Part shown: piece after piece, positions 1-7,661 of the stretch | Position numbering within the stretch: the stretch's first letter is position 1 | Layout: the number at the start of each line of letters is the position of its first letter | From: Paludicola sp. MB14-C6 | GTDB taxonomy: Bacteria > Bacillota > Clostridia > Oscillospirales > Ruminococcaceae | Direction: 5' to 3' | DNA length: 64,000 bases | Assembly: GCF_030908625.1 (NCBI RefSeq) | Contig: NZ_CP133133.1 | Coordinates: forward strand, 2,604,001-2,668,000 | Program-made: the position numbers and the translations under genes | Notes under the pieces: generated by a model | Databases searched by the model: none | What the model was told of the DNA's origin: nothing | The model's input: the letters and a program-made list of their open reading frames with translations, nothing else

Positions 1-511
1 CAAATGTTGCTTTGTTCGGGATAGTAGCAGTATCCTTACGTTGTAAGAATACATTGTATTTTTTGCCGTCACATTCGATATAGGATTGTTTAAATCCTTG
101 TCTGAATAGATTTGATTTTTCTGTATCGGTACTTTTTTGTAAAGGGGTTTTATCAATTGTTTCAAAGTCAAAGCTTACATACATAGCATCTTTTGATATT
201 ACTACATTGTTGACTGTAATACAAACATTTCCTTTGGTGATTTTTTGTTTTTGAAAGTCATTCGCATTTGTTGAAATGTGTGAGTCATACGGCGTTTTAT
301 CAAATTGATATTTAATATAATAACCTACTCCTGCAAATACGGTTGTACAAGATAATATTACGAAAGCTAAAACCGCAACTAATACTCTTGCGCTTCGTTT
401 TGCCTGCATTGACTTAGGATTACTCATGCGACGAGCTGTTCTTCTGACTAGATTATCAGACACAGGAAATACGGTTGCGTCTTTTTTATATTGCTCACGA
501 AAATTATTCAT
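1..511 (-). CDS. Probable anti-sigma / DUF4179-type membrane protein (C-terminus beyond window)
   Basis: The reading frame begins with an ATG at 511 that overlaps the stop of the sigma factor gene (start and stop interleave within TATGAATAA), and runs off the left edge after about 170 residues. A basic cytoplasmic N-terminus (about 40 residues, many Arg/Lys) is followed by one membrane segment (about residues 42-66, rich in V/L/A/I) and an extracytoplasmic region beginning around residue 67. This layout, placed directly after an ECF sigma gene, is what is known for sigma-linked membrane anti-sigma proteins and DUF4179 proteins in Firmicutes. By inference it holds the sigma factor inactive until an envelope signal arrives. 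I see no zinc-binding anti-sigma motif in the visible part, so the family assignment is tentative. Confidence 0.6.
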   Translation of the reverse strand, partial: MNNFREQYKKDATVFPVSDNLVRRTARRMSNPKSMQAKRSARVLVAVLAFVILSCTTVFAGVGYYIKYQFDKTPYDSHISTNANDFQKQKITKGNVCITVNNVVISKDAMYVSFDFETIDKTPLQKSTDTEKSNLFRQGFKQSYIECDGKKYNVFLQRKDTATIPNKATF

Positions 512-980
512 AAATAAAATCCTTTCCTAATTTTTGTTTTAATATGTTTCGGCCTCTGCTTAATTGCGATGCGATTGTTTCCTTTTTTAAGCCAGTAGAC
601 TTAGCAATATCAGAAATTGACATGTCTTCATAATAGAATAAGTGTATTACAACTCGATATTTTTTTGGTAATTCCATCACTTTGGTGTACAAATTATTTT
701 CATTAATGTAATCTTCAGTTTGCAAATTTTCATCAAGTGATGTGGTTCGACGAAACCATGCTGAACTCCATAAGCTTCGGCAACAATTTAAAGTTGTTTT
801 GATTAACCAAGCCTTAATATGGTTGTTATTTTCGAATTTCGTATCTGTTTTCATTAACCGTATAAATACATCCTGAAAGATATCTTCTGCATTTGCTTGA
901 TTTTTTGTTTGTGATAGCGCTAGTTTATATACCATATCAGAATGTGCTTTTAGCACGAATTCAACATCATTATTATCCAA
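504..980 (-). CDS. ECF-type RNA polymerase sigma factor (sigma-70 family)
   Basis: The product is about 158 residues, the usual ECF size. Region 2 is visible near the N-terminus (AEDIFQDVFIRLMK, typical of the -10 recognition helix area). Region 4 is near the C-terminus, with the helix-turn-helix SISDIAKSTGLKKETIASQLSRG. I chose the TTG at 980 because a strong GGGGG ribosome site lies 7 nt upstream; longer versions would place the ribosome site inside the coding region. The gene overlaps the downstream membrane protein by 8 nt, implying translational coupling of a sigma/anti-sigma pair. Such pairs usually control envelope-stress or antimicrobial-peptide responses; the regulon here is unknown. 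Confidence 0.85.
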   Translation of the reverse strand: MDNNDVEFVLKAHSDMVYKLALSQTKNQANAEDIFQDVFIRLMKTDTKFENNNHIKAWLIKTTLNCCRSLWSSAWFRRTTSLDENLQTEDYINENNLYTKVMELPKKYRVVIHLFYYEDMSISDIAKSTGLKKETIASQLSRGRNILKQKLGKDFIYE

Positions 981-1070
981 ATGAACACCCCCTTTACTTA
1001 TAATACCATATATATCTAAAAAACATTGCAAAATAAGTTAATAATCCCGATAATTTTAATATAGATATAC

Positions 1071-1101
1071 AAAAACGAGCGAATGAATAATCATTCGCTC
1101 G
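1071..1101 (-). terminator. Rho-independent terminator of the oxidoreductase operon
   Basis: An 11-bp perfect stem (CGAGCGAATGA at 1076-1086 pairing with 1091-1101) has a 4-nt loop. On the minus strand it is followed by a run of T (complement of 1071-1075). It lies 20 nt beyond the gamma subunit stop and separates that operon from the sigma factor gene. Confidence 0.85.
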
Positions 1102-1120
1102 TCGCAATTTAGTTTGTATA

Positions 1121-1651
1121 TTAGTAGTCAAAACCTAATTTTAATGCTTTTAGGTTTGGTTCTAATAGATGTTTTTTCTTTGCAGGTACACATTTATCAA
1201 CTGCTTGACTTAATACTTCGAAAGTAGTAAATCCGGTTGCTTTTAAAACTTGACCTAAGATAATGATGTTTGAAAGGCCATGAAGTCCATTATCGTTTGC
1301 AAGCTGTGTTGCAGGGATTTTATAAACGTCAATGTCGTTTCTAGTGCATTCTACATCAATTAAAGTAGAATCTAAAATTACTTTGCCGTTTGGAACAACT
1401 TCATTGATAAATTTATCATAAGAAGGTCTGTTCATAACAATTAAAGTTTCAGGAGTTAGTACAATAGGGCAACCGATAGGTCGTTCATCAATGCAAACAG
1501 AACAGTTTGCAGTACCGCCACGCATTTCAGGACCGTAAGAAGGTAACCAAGAAACTTGTTTTTCTTCAATCATACCTGTGTAAGCTACAATTTTACCGGC
1601 AAACAAAACGCCTTGACCGCCGAAACCGGCAATAAGCATATTAACTGACAT
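1121..1651 (-). CDS. 2-oxoacid:ferredoxin oxidoreductase, gamma subunit (VOR/KOR type)
   Basis: This 176-residue protein carries the gamma-domain signature of pyruvate/ketoisovalerate oxidoreductases near the N-terminus (AGFGGQGVLFAGKI) and the typical WLPSYGPEMRGGTA segment. In this family the gamma domain completes the complex in which TPP and iron-sulfur clusters pass electrons from oxidative decarboxylation of a 2-oxoacid to ferredoxin, giving acyl-CoA. Its start codon directly follows the beta-subunit stop. It is the last gene of a four-gene operon (delta, alpha, beta, gamma). Distinguishing branched-chain oxoacid from 2-oxoglutarate substrates is not possible from this subunit. Confidence 0.88.
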   Translation of the reverse strand: MSVNMLIAGFGGQGVLFAGKIVAYTGMIEEKQVSWLPSYGPEMRGGTANCSVCIDERPIGCPIVLTPETLIVMNRPSYDKFINEVVPNGKVILDSTLIDVECTRNDIDVYKIPATQLANDNGLHGLSNIIILGQVLKATGFTTFEVLSQAVDKCVPAKKKHLLEPNLKALKLGFDY

Positions 1652-2401
1652 TTAGAATACCCCCTTTTCGGTGTTGTCTTTATATACGCCTAGAGGATAA
1701 TGAGGTATCATATTCTCACGAAGCCATTTTAGAGCCTCAACAGGTTCTAAGCCCCAGTTAGTTGGACAAGTGGAAAGTACTTCTATAATAGAGAACCCTT
1801 TTTTGTTGATTTGTGCTTCAAATGCTTTTTTAATTGCCTTTTTAGCATTTCTAACGTTAGGAACATTGTCAACGGTTACACGTTCAGCGTATGCAACACC
1901 TTCTAATGTAGAAAGCATTTCAGACATACGAATAGGGAAACCAGCACGAGTAACATCACGTCCGTATGGGGTGGTTTGAGTTACTTGGTTTGCTAGGGTA
2001 GTAGGAGCCATTTGACCGCCTGTCATACCGTAAATCGCATTGTTGATAAAGATAACAGTGATGTTTTCACCACGAGTAGCAGCATGAACAGTTTCCGCAG
2101 TACCAATAGCAGCTAAGTCACCATCACCTTGATAAGTAAATATAATATTATCTGGGTTAGCTCTTTTTGCGCCGGTAGCAACTGCAGGAGCTCTACCGTG
2201 AGGAGCTTGTATCATATCACAATTAAAATAATCATATGCCATAACAGCACATCCAACAGGAGCAACACCAACTGTTTTTCCTAAGATGCCTAGTTCTTCT
2301 AAAACCTCTGCAACCAAACGGTGTACAATACCATGAGTACATCCAGGGCAGTAGTGGAAAGGAGCATCGGTTAAGCCTTTTGTTTTCTTGAATTCAGCCA
2401 T
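1652..2401 (-). CDS. 2-oxoacid:ferredoxin oxidoreductase, beta (TPP-binding) subunit
   Basis: The 249-residue protein has the beta-subunit hallmarks: the N-terminal HYCPGCTHG motif, and the TPP/Mg binding segment with GDGDLAAIG followed about 30 residues later by NNAIYGMTGGQMAPTT. These bind the diphosphate of thiamine pyrophosphate and Mg2+. The gene overlaps the alpha-subunit stop by one base (TAATG), which indicates coupled translation. The enzyme is cytoplasmic and works with the alpha, gamma and ferredoxin subunits encoded alongside to make acyl-CoA from 2-oxoacids using ferredoxin as acceptor. Confidence 0.9.
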   Translation of the reverse strand: MAEFKKTKGLTDAPFHYCPGCTHGIVHRLVAEVLEELGILGKTVGVAPVGCAVMAYDYFNCDMIQAPHGRAPAVATGAKRANPDNIIFTYQGDGDLAAIGTAETVHAATRGENITVIFINNAIYGMTGGQMAPTTLANQVTQTTPYGRDVTRAGFPIRMSEMLSTLEGVAYAERVTVDNVPNVRNAKKAIKKAFEAQINKKGFSIIEVLSTCPTNWGLEPVEALKWLRENMIPHYPLGVYKDNTEKGVF

Positions 2402-3477
2402 TATTTTGCACCTCCAGCTAGTTTTTTGATTTCAGTTAATACTTCAGCAGGAGAAGGAACAATACCACCGGTTCTACCAAAGAAAGAAACATCACATTGA
2501 CCGTTTGCGTATAGACGAACGTCTTCTACCATTTGGCCCATGCTCATCTCAACAACAAGCATATTATTCACTTTTTTAGCAGCCTCTGCAATTGATTTTT
2601 CAGGGAAAGGCCATATTGTAATTGGTCTGATTAAACCAACTTTAATGCCTTCTTCACGAGCTTTATCCACTGCAGTTTTTACAACACGTGCAGTTGCACC
2701 GTAAGCTACTGTAATGATATCAGCATCTTCTGTTAGATATTCTTCTACCATAACTTCATTTTGCTTAATAACTTCATAACGTTTAAAACGCTCTACAATT
2801 GTCTTTTCCAATTGGTCAGGCTTTAAATATAGAGAGTTTACGATATTTGGTTTTCTTGATTCTTTTGTACCGGTTGTAGCATAAGGCTTGTTTTCTGCTG
2901 TAGAAGGGCCTTTGTTTTCAGGAAATTCAACTGGCTCCATCATTTGACCTAACATACCATCAGCTAGAATTAAAGCTGGTACTCTATATTTATCAGATAA
3001 ATCGAAAGCAGTACCCATTAAGTCGACGATTTCTTGAACTGTAGCAGGAGCAAAAGCGATTAGTTGGAAGTCGCCATGACCTAATGCTTTTGTTGCTTGC
3101 CAATAGTCAGCTTGAGAAGGTTGAATACCTCCAAGACCAGGTCCACCACGCATTACGTTTAAGATAACACATGGAATATCGGAGCCTGCGATATAAGAAA
3201 TGCCTTCTGATTTTAAACTGATTCCTGGTGAAGAGGAAGAAGTCATTGCACGAATGCCGCAAGAAGCAGCACCAAGAACCATGTTGATTGCGGCTATTTC
3301 TGATTCAGCTTGTAGAAATGTTCCGCCGATTTTAGGCATAACCTTTGACATATAAGCGGAAACCTCGGTTTGAGGGGTGATTGGATAACCGAAGAAGTGC
3401 ATACAGCCGTTACGGATAGCGGCTTCAGCGATTGCTTCGTTACCTTTCATTAAATATTTTTGTCCCACTAGTTTCAT
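2401..3477 (-). CDS. vorB: 2-oxoacid:ferredoxin oxidoreductase, alpha subunit (VorB-like)
   Basis: This is a 358-residue alpha subunit with the typical N-terminal pyrimidine-binding domain (GNEAIAEAAIRNGCMHFFGYPITPQTE), a transketolase-like core (TSSSSPGISLKSEG, RGGPGLGGIQPSQAD) and a C-terminal domain (VAYGATARVV, EMSMGQMVEDVR). Length and motif order match the separate-subunit VorB/KorA group rather than fused pyruvate:ferredoxin oxidoreductase. VorB assignment (3-methyl-2-oxobutanoate, i.e. branched-chain oxoacid substrate) is by resemblance to Firmicute VOR operons; 2-oxoglutarate specificity (KorA) is the alternative. Ferredoxin lies 51 nt upstream and the beta gene overlaps at the 3' end. 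Confidence 0.82.
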   Translation of the reverse strand: MKLVGQKYLMKGNEAIAEAAIRNGCMHFFGYPITPQTEVSAYMSKVMPKIGGTFLQAESEIAAINMVLGAASCGIRAMTSSSSPGISLKSEGISYIAGSDIPCVILNVMRGGPGLGGIQPSQADYWQATKALGHGDFQLIAFAPATVQEIVDLMGTAFDLSDKYRVPALILADGMLGQMMEPVEFPENKGPSTAENKPYATTGTKESRKPNIVNSLYLKPDQLEKTIVERFKRYEVIKQNEVMVEEYLTEDADIITVAYGATARVVKTAVDKAREEGIKVGLIRPITIWPFPEKSIAEAAKKVNNMLVVEMSMGQMVEDVRLYANGQCDVSFFGRTGGIVPSPAEVLTEIKKLAGGAK

Positions 3478-3528
3478 CTACCTTTCAGTGTCTTTGTTTT
3501 ATAAAAAACAAATGTGTTTTAGTTTGTG

Positions 3529-3738
3529 TTAGTCGTTTTCGATTGTAATGACACAATCAGGACACATAGTAGCGCACATAGCGCAACTAATACATTTTTC
3601 TCTGTCAATAATATCAACAGGATTATAACCTTTTAAGTTCAACTTGTTTTTGTTAATTTCCAGAATTTTTTTTGGACAAGCAACGACACACATAGAGCAG
3701 CCTTTGCATTTTTCGTAGTCAATTGTCAATTTTCCCAT
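3529..3738 (-). CDS. 4Fe-4S ferredoxin-like delta subunit of the oxidoreductase
   Basis: This 69-residue protein has two complete C-x2-C-x2-C-x3-C-P cluster motifs (CKGCSMCVVACP near residue 11, CISCAMCATMCP near residue 49), which bind two [4Fe-4S] clusters. It is the first gene of the operon, 51 nt ahead of the alpha subunit, the usual place of the delta/ferredoxin subunit in VOR and KOR operons. It should carry electrons from the TPP-bound intermediate to free ferredoxin. Confidence 0.88.
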   Translation of the reverse strand: MGKLTIDYEKCKGCSMCVVACPKKILEINKNKLNLKGYNPVDIIDREKCISCAMCATMCPDCVITIEND

Positions 3739-3805
3739 CTAAATTCTCCTTTATAATTATTAATCGTTGGCAATTCTTTTACAACATTGTAGCGTCGTAG
3801 TATTT

Positions 3806-3838
3806 ATGCATTCTGTTTTTTGTAAAAAGAGAATGCAT
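3806..3838 (-). terminator. Hairpin downstream of the P-loop ATPase gene
   Basis: A 9-bp stem, ATGCATTCT (3806-3814) pairing with AGAATGCAT (3830-3838), has an A/T-rich loop. It lies about 47 nt past the stop of the P-loop ATPase gene and ahead of the ferredoxin gene. The T-run following the stem on the minus strand is weak, so termination is inferred. Confidence 0.45.
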
Positions 3839-3884
3839 ATCATAAGATACCTAAAGGTATGATGCCAATCGGTTTGATACAACT

Positions 3885-4562
3885 TTATTCGTAGAAAGGT
3901 TTTACAAAGATTTCTACAGGCAAAATAAAATCACCTTGTTTATCAATTTCTTGGTTCAAACATGCTTCATTAAAGCACGAAAAAGCAATTGGTAATTTTG
4001 TTAGTTCGCTTATTTTATCAGCAAACTCAAAAGAGTCTGTTAAGGTTTGAACCGTAGTTAAAGCACCTAAGTTTGTATTGTTTATCAGTTTAGTTGCTTT
4101 TACTCTAGCACAAGCTTCAATATCATGTAGTAATGCAATCGCATCTTGAGGATTTCTGGTTTGATATCTGCGTTCATTAATTACATAAAACATGTCATAG
4201 TCTTGCTTTATAATTTCATGTGCATATCGTCCAAGTGCAATTGCACCTGCATCATCGCCACCAACATCTATTACAATATAGGAATCTTGTTGATCGAATA
4301 TTGTGTTAATTTGTGCCGGAAGAGCCGGAATATCAAGATTAGTATTTGCAAAAGTAGGCGTAATTACTTGAATTCCTTGTGCTTCTAAAAGTTCTTTAAA
4401 ATCGGCAGTTCTAAAGTATGGATTGACAATATCTAAATCAACAATAATGACTTTTTTGCCGCTCTTATGAAGTTTTAAAGCTAAGTTGACCGCAACATTT
4501 GTCTTGCCACTGCCATAGTGACCTGTTATAATAGAAATTCGTTTTAACTGTTCCAATTGCAA
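3885..4562 (-). CDS. MinD/ParA-type P-loop ATPase, unknown role
   Basis: The 225-residue protein begins with a Walker A of the deviant SIMIBI type (HYGSGKTNVAVNLAL, residues about 14-28). It continues with VDLDIVNPYFRT and VIDVGGDD, matching the switch and Walker B segments of the MinD/ParA/CooC group. No membrane-targeting helix is evident at the C-terminus. Relatives include chromosome partition ATPases, Fe-S scaffold ATPases and metal-insertion ATPases. Its position between spo0A and the oxidoreductase operon would fit a maturation factor, but this is only a guess. It has its own intergenic regions on both sides. Confidence 0.7.
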   Translation of the reverse strand: MQLEQLKRISIITGHYGSGKTNVAVNLALKLHKSGKKVIIVDLDIVNPYFRTADFKELLEAQGIQVITPTFANTNLDIPALPAQINTIFDQQDSYIVIDVGGDDAGAIALGRYAHEIIKQDYDMFYVINERRYQTRNPQDAIALLHDIEACARVKATKLINNTNLGALTTVQTLTDSFEFADKISELTKLPIAFSCFNEACLNQEIDKQGDFILPVEIFVKPFYE

Positions 4563-4701
4563 ACCGCCTTTTTCAAATCAATTCTTGATATATCATTCGA
4601 ACAATTTCGTTAAAAATACATATCTTTTTGCTATACTTATCATTATCGTAAATAAAGATATAATGTAAGTTTAACATATTATTGATTTAAAGTAAATACA
4701 A

Positions 4702-4729
4702 CAAGGGTGTCAAAAAGTTGACACCCTTG
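4702..4729 (-). terminator. Hairpin terminator downstream of spo0A
   Basis: A perfect 12-bp stem (CAAGGGTGTCAA at 4702-4713 with its complement at 4718-4729) has an AAAG loop, 70 nt beyond the spo0A stop. T-rich sequence follows on the minus strand. Confidence 0.75.
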
Positions 4730-4799
4730 AGTTTAATATTTATATAGTTTTACTTTTATAAACAGCAATTGAATGATGTAGGTTCTTTATCAAGAAAGT

Positions 4800-5585
4800 T
4801 TAAACTGCTTTGTTACCCATACGTTTTAATTGTAAGCGAAGCTTGTCTGAAATCATAGCAATAAATTCAGAGTTTGTTGGTTTCCCACGTCCGGTGTTTA
4901 TGGTATATCCAAAATATGAATTCAAGGTATCAACGTCGCCTCTGTCCCAAGCAATTTCAATTGCATGGCGAATTGCACGTTCCACTCTTGATGATGTTGT
5001 ATCATAAATCTTGGCAACGGTAGGGTAGAGTATTTTAGTAACGGCATTAATCATATTCGGATCTTTAATTGACAGCATAATAGCTTGTCTAATATAATGA
5101 TAGCCTTTTACATGAGCTGGTACACCAATATTTAAAATAACATCAGTAACAATAGACTCTAAGTCCTCAATTTGTTTTGGAATTTCGGAAGCAACAACAG
5201 AGTTTGATCTAGCGTGACCGCTAATAGACATAATTCTTTCGCAGATGGCGTTAATGTCAACAGGTTTTAACATATAGTAGCTTGCGCCATTTTCCATAAT
5301 TTCTTTTTCGATGAAAAGGTTGTCATATCCGCTGATTACGATAAAGTTTGGATGATATCCAGATATTTTTTTGGATTCTTTCATTACACCAATAGCGTCA
5401 AGTTGTGGCATAAAAGACTCCATGATAACTACATCCGGTTTTTCATTTCTAATTGATTCCAATATCTTTTGACCATCTTTATTGGCCAAAATAACTTGTA
5501 AACCGGCATTGTTCAAATATTCTGCACATAATACTCCGAAATCATTTGTGTTGTCGCCAAATAGCACTTTAGTTTTGTTTTGCAT
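4800..5585 (-). CDS. spo0A: Spo0A, master regulator of sporulation, with an atypical receiver domain
   Basis: The 261-residue length equals that of typical Spo0A. The ATG at 5585 is preceded by GGGAGG at 9 nt; a longer in-frame reading upstream lacks support. The C-terminal DNA-binding domain is well conserved (GVPAHVKGYHYIRQAI, SRVERAIRHAIEIAWDRGD, GKPTNSEFIAMISDKLRL). The receiver domain is unusual. The phospho-acceptor position aligned with B. subtilis Asp56 is Glu56 (IMESFMP instead of LDIIMP). The acidic pair is D11-N12 instead of D-D. The conserved Lys is kept (LKP, residue 107). By inference this Spo0A may not be phosphorylated conventionally, or may be constitutively active through the Glu. 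A candidate 0A box lies upstream, suggesting autoregulation. spoIVB is directly upstream, the classic gene order. Confidence 0.95.
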   Translation of the reverse strand: MQNKTKVLFGDNTNDFGVLCAEYLNNAGLQVILANKDGQKILESIRNEKPDVVIMESFMPQLDAIGVMKESKKISGYHPNFIVISGYDNLFIEKEIMENGASYYMLKPVDINAICERIMSISGHARSNSVVASEIPKQIEDLESIVTDVILNIGVPAHVKGYHYIRQAIMLSIKDPNMINAVTKILYPTVAKIYDTTSSRVERAIRHAIEIAWDRGDVDTLNSYFGYTINTGRGKPTNSEFIAMISDKLRLQLKRMGNKAV

Positions 5586-5675
5586 TGTTAATACCTCCCG
5601 TTCTATGTTGTAGTTATATATTACCATATATTTCCATAAAGCGCAAGACTTTTTTACATTAATTTCCAAAATTAC

Positions 5676-5682
5676 TTCGACA
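5676..5682 (-). promoter_or_regulatory. Candidate Spo0A-binding site (0A box) upstream of spo0A
   Basis: The minus strand reads TGTCGAA, the core 0A box, 91 nt upstream of the spo0A start in the spo0A-spoIVB intergenic region. A seven-base match can occur by chance; its location ahead of a known autoregulated gene raises the likelihood. Confidence 0.45.
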
Positions 5683-5755
5683 TATAATTACAAAATGTAA
5701 GGTTGTTTAACAAATTACTTACAATAATGAAATAAGTGGTAATGGAATAATTATA

Positions 5756-6997
5756 CTATTTGCTTTTTGAATTTGCAAGCATTTCTGTGAAATTAACCAT
5801 ATTTTCTGCAAAAATTCCATACCCTTTTGTTGGATTGTTCACAAAAACGTGTGTAACGGCACCTACAAGTGAGCCATTTTGTAAAATTGGGCTGCCACTC
5901 ATGCCTTGTACGATGCCTCCTGTTTTCGACAAAAGAGTTGAATCTGTTACAGTAATCACCATGTTTTTTGTCATGGTTTTTGGATTCAAATCTATTTTAT
6001 CAATGTTTATTGCGTATTCTTTTGGTCCGGTTTCGTCTAATGTGCAAATTATTTTAGCAGGACCTTTTTGAATATCTTGTTTAAGGCGTATTGGTACGCT
6101 TTCAAAATTATTTGGTGATTTTGAAAGTGTTCCAAAAATGCCGGATTCATTATTTAAAACCAGTTTACCAACACATTCATCAGAAATGAAAGAGCCACGT
6201 AGCTCGCCCGGTGTACCGGCTTTTCCTTTTAATACACTGTTAATAGATACTTCGCAAACTTCGCCTGTATTCAAAGGCATGATCTTCCCTGTGTCGATAT
6301 CACAAATACCATGACCTAATCCTGCAAATCGTAAATCATCTTTTAAATAATAGGTTATCGTACCGATTCCGGCTGAAGAATCTCGAACCCATAACCCACC
6401 TTTGTATTTGCCGTCTACATTTGAAATCGCAGGTTTTAGCATCGTTTTAATTGTCTGATTGTCTCGCTTTAATGTAACGCTTAAATTTTCACCATTGCTC
6501 AATTCAATAATATCGGCTACTTCTTCATTAGAGCTTACTTCAATATTGTTAATCGTTAATACGATATCGCCTTTCAATATACCCGCAAGTTTTGCAGGGC
6601 AAGCAATTCCTGAATCGGTTTGCACATTAGTAATATCAATAACAATAACACCTTTGGTAAATAATTTAATACCAAACGGTGTTCCCCCAGGTGTTATGGT
6701 AGGATCATTAATAACTTTAATATGAGTTTGTTTAATAGGAATAAAGTTGAGTAGCTTTAATTCAACAATCTCACTGGTTCCTTTTGTTTTATTTGCAAAG
6801 CTTGTTTTTTCATAGTTAATCGCTTTTCCGCCCGTAATAGCAGAAGCTTGTGAAAGAACAAAGTCGGAACCTTCTTTTACATAAAAGTTTGATGGCATTG
6901 TTCGATTATAAAAGGTAACAGCAGACATAATAACTGTGGATAGTGCTAATGCAACTACCGCAGTTGTTTTGAAAAATTTATTAAAAAATTTACTCAT
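5756..6997 (-). CDS. spoIVB: SpoIVB serine peptidase (S55), sporulation signalling protease
   Basis: The 413-residue protein has an N-terminal membrane segment (about residues 10-30), a PDZ domain (PAKLAGILKGDIVLTINNIEVSSNEEV) and the S55 peptidase domain. The likely catalytic residues are visible: GHGICDID for the His/Asp region and GMSGSPI with the nucleophile Ser. In spore formers SpoIVB is made in the forespore and secreted into the intermembrane space. There it cleaves SpoIVFA to trigger pro-sigma-K processing. Being immediately upstream of spo0A is the conserved arrangement. An ATG with a GAGGA ribosome site supports the start. Confidence 0.93.
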   Translation of the reverse strand: MSKFFNKFFKTTAVVALALSTVIMSAVTFYNRTMPSNFYVKEGSDFVLSQASAITGGKAINYEKTSFANKTKGTSEIVELKLLNFIPIKQTHIKVINDPTITPGGTPFGIKLFTKGVIVIDITNVQTDSGIACPAKLAGILKGDIVLTINNIEVSSNEEVADIIELSNGENLSVTLKRDNQTIKTMLKPAISNVDGKYKGGLWVRDSSAGIGTITYYLKDDLRFAGLGHGICDIDTGKIMPLNTGEVCEVSINSVLKGKAGTPGELRGSFISDECVGKLVLNNESGIFGTLSKSPNNFESVPIRLKQDIQKGPAKIICTLDETGPKEYAINIDKIDLNPKTMTKNMVITVTDSTLLSKTGGIVQGMSGSPILQNGSLVGAVTHVFVNNPTKGYGIFAENMVNFTEMLANSKSK

Positions 6998-7172
6998 TAT
7001 GATTCCTCATTTCTTTTCCTCTTTGATTATAGTAATAGTATTGAGCTGAAAATGAAATATATAATAGGAAATGAGTGAATGTTTTGTTTACATTTATTCC
7101 TTAGTAATGTAAAATATAAGTAAATTAAATGATAGTATTTAAATAAAATTTTCAATAAATAGGGTGATAATT

Positions 7173-7520
7173 ATGAAAGTAGCTGTTATAGGCTCAAGAG
7201 ATTGCAAAAAGTTAACTACAGAAGCGATTTTAGAGCATATTCCAGCAGATTGTACCCATATTATAAGTGGCGGTGCAATTGGAGTAGATCGTTTAGCAAA
7301 AAAAGCTGCGGAATTACTCTCTATTCCTATTATTGAATTTTTGCCCGATTATCAAACTTTCGGTAAAACTGCACCACTTGTTCGTAATAGAAAAATAATA
7401 TCAGAAGCAGATTTTGTATTGGCGTTTTGGGATTATCAATCATCTGGAACGCGCCATGCATTAGTCGAAGCATTAAAGCAAGAAAAAAAAGTAAAAATAA
7501 TAATGATACAAGATGAATAA
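7173..7520 (+). CDS. SLOG-fold protein, DUF2493-like, nucleotide-binding
   Basis: This 115-residue single-domain protein has the Rossmann-like SLOG signature: an N-terminal VAVIGSRDC strand-loop, the GGAIGVDRLAK nucleotide-binding loop, and a C-terminal GTRHALVEALK helix. I prefer the ATG at 7173 with AGGGTG 6 nt upstream over the earlier GTG at 7164, which overlaps that ribosome site. SLOG proteins (DprA, LOG, DUF2493) bind nucleotides or nucleotide-derived ligands; the exact ligand is unknown. It stands alone between spoIVB (divergent) and the PocR regulator. Confidence 0.7.
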   Translation: MKVAVIGSRDCKKLTTEAILEHIPADCTHIISGGAIGVDRLAKKAAELLSIPIIEFLPDYQTFGKTAPLVRNRKIISEADFVLAFWDYQSSGTRHALVEALKQEKKVKIIMIQDE

Positions 7521-7615
7521 AAAAATATTACGATTTTAATTAAAAAAACAATACGAAATGATAAATAATTACAAAAAAGTGCAAGATAATATGATATTTT
7601 GCTTATCGATTATGC

Positions 7616-7621
7616 TATGAT
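7616..7621 (+). promoter_or_regulatory. Candidate extended -10 promoter for the PocR/corrinoid operon
   Basis: TGCTATGAT contains the extended -10 pattern (TGnTATnAT), about 40 nt upstream of the regulator start. No good -35 is visible at 17 bp (GATATT), which is typical of extended -10 or activator-dependent promoters. Confidence 0.4.
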
Positions 7622-7661
7622 TTAGACATCGGAATGAAAGATTTCGATAATGAGGTGGAAA

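Noticed and set aside
1770..1979. Antisense frames within the oxidoreductase, spoIVB, glycerate permease and other genes
   Set aside because: They are out-of-frame shadows of long conserved genes with clear family motifs and have no ribosome sites.
7525..7661. Cobalamin riboswitch upstream of the PocR/corrinoid genes
   Set aside because: No B12-box-like GCCACTG motif or long leader can be seen; only a short 5' region exists.
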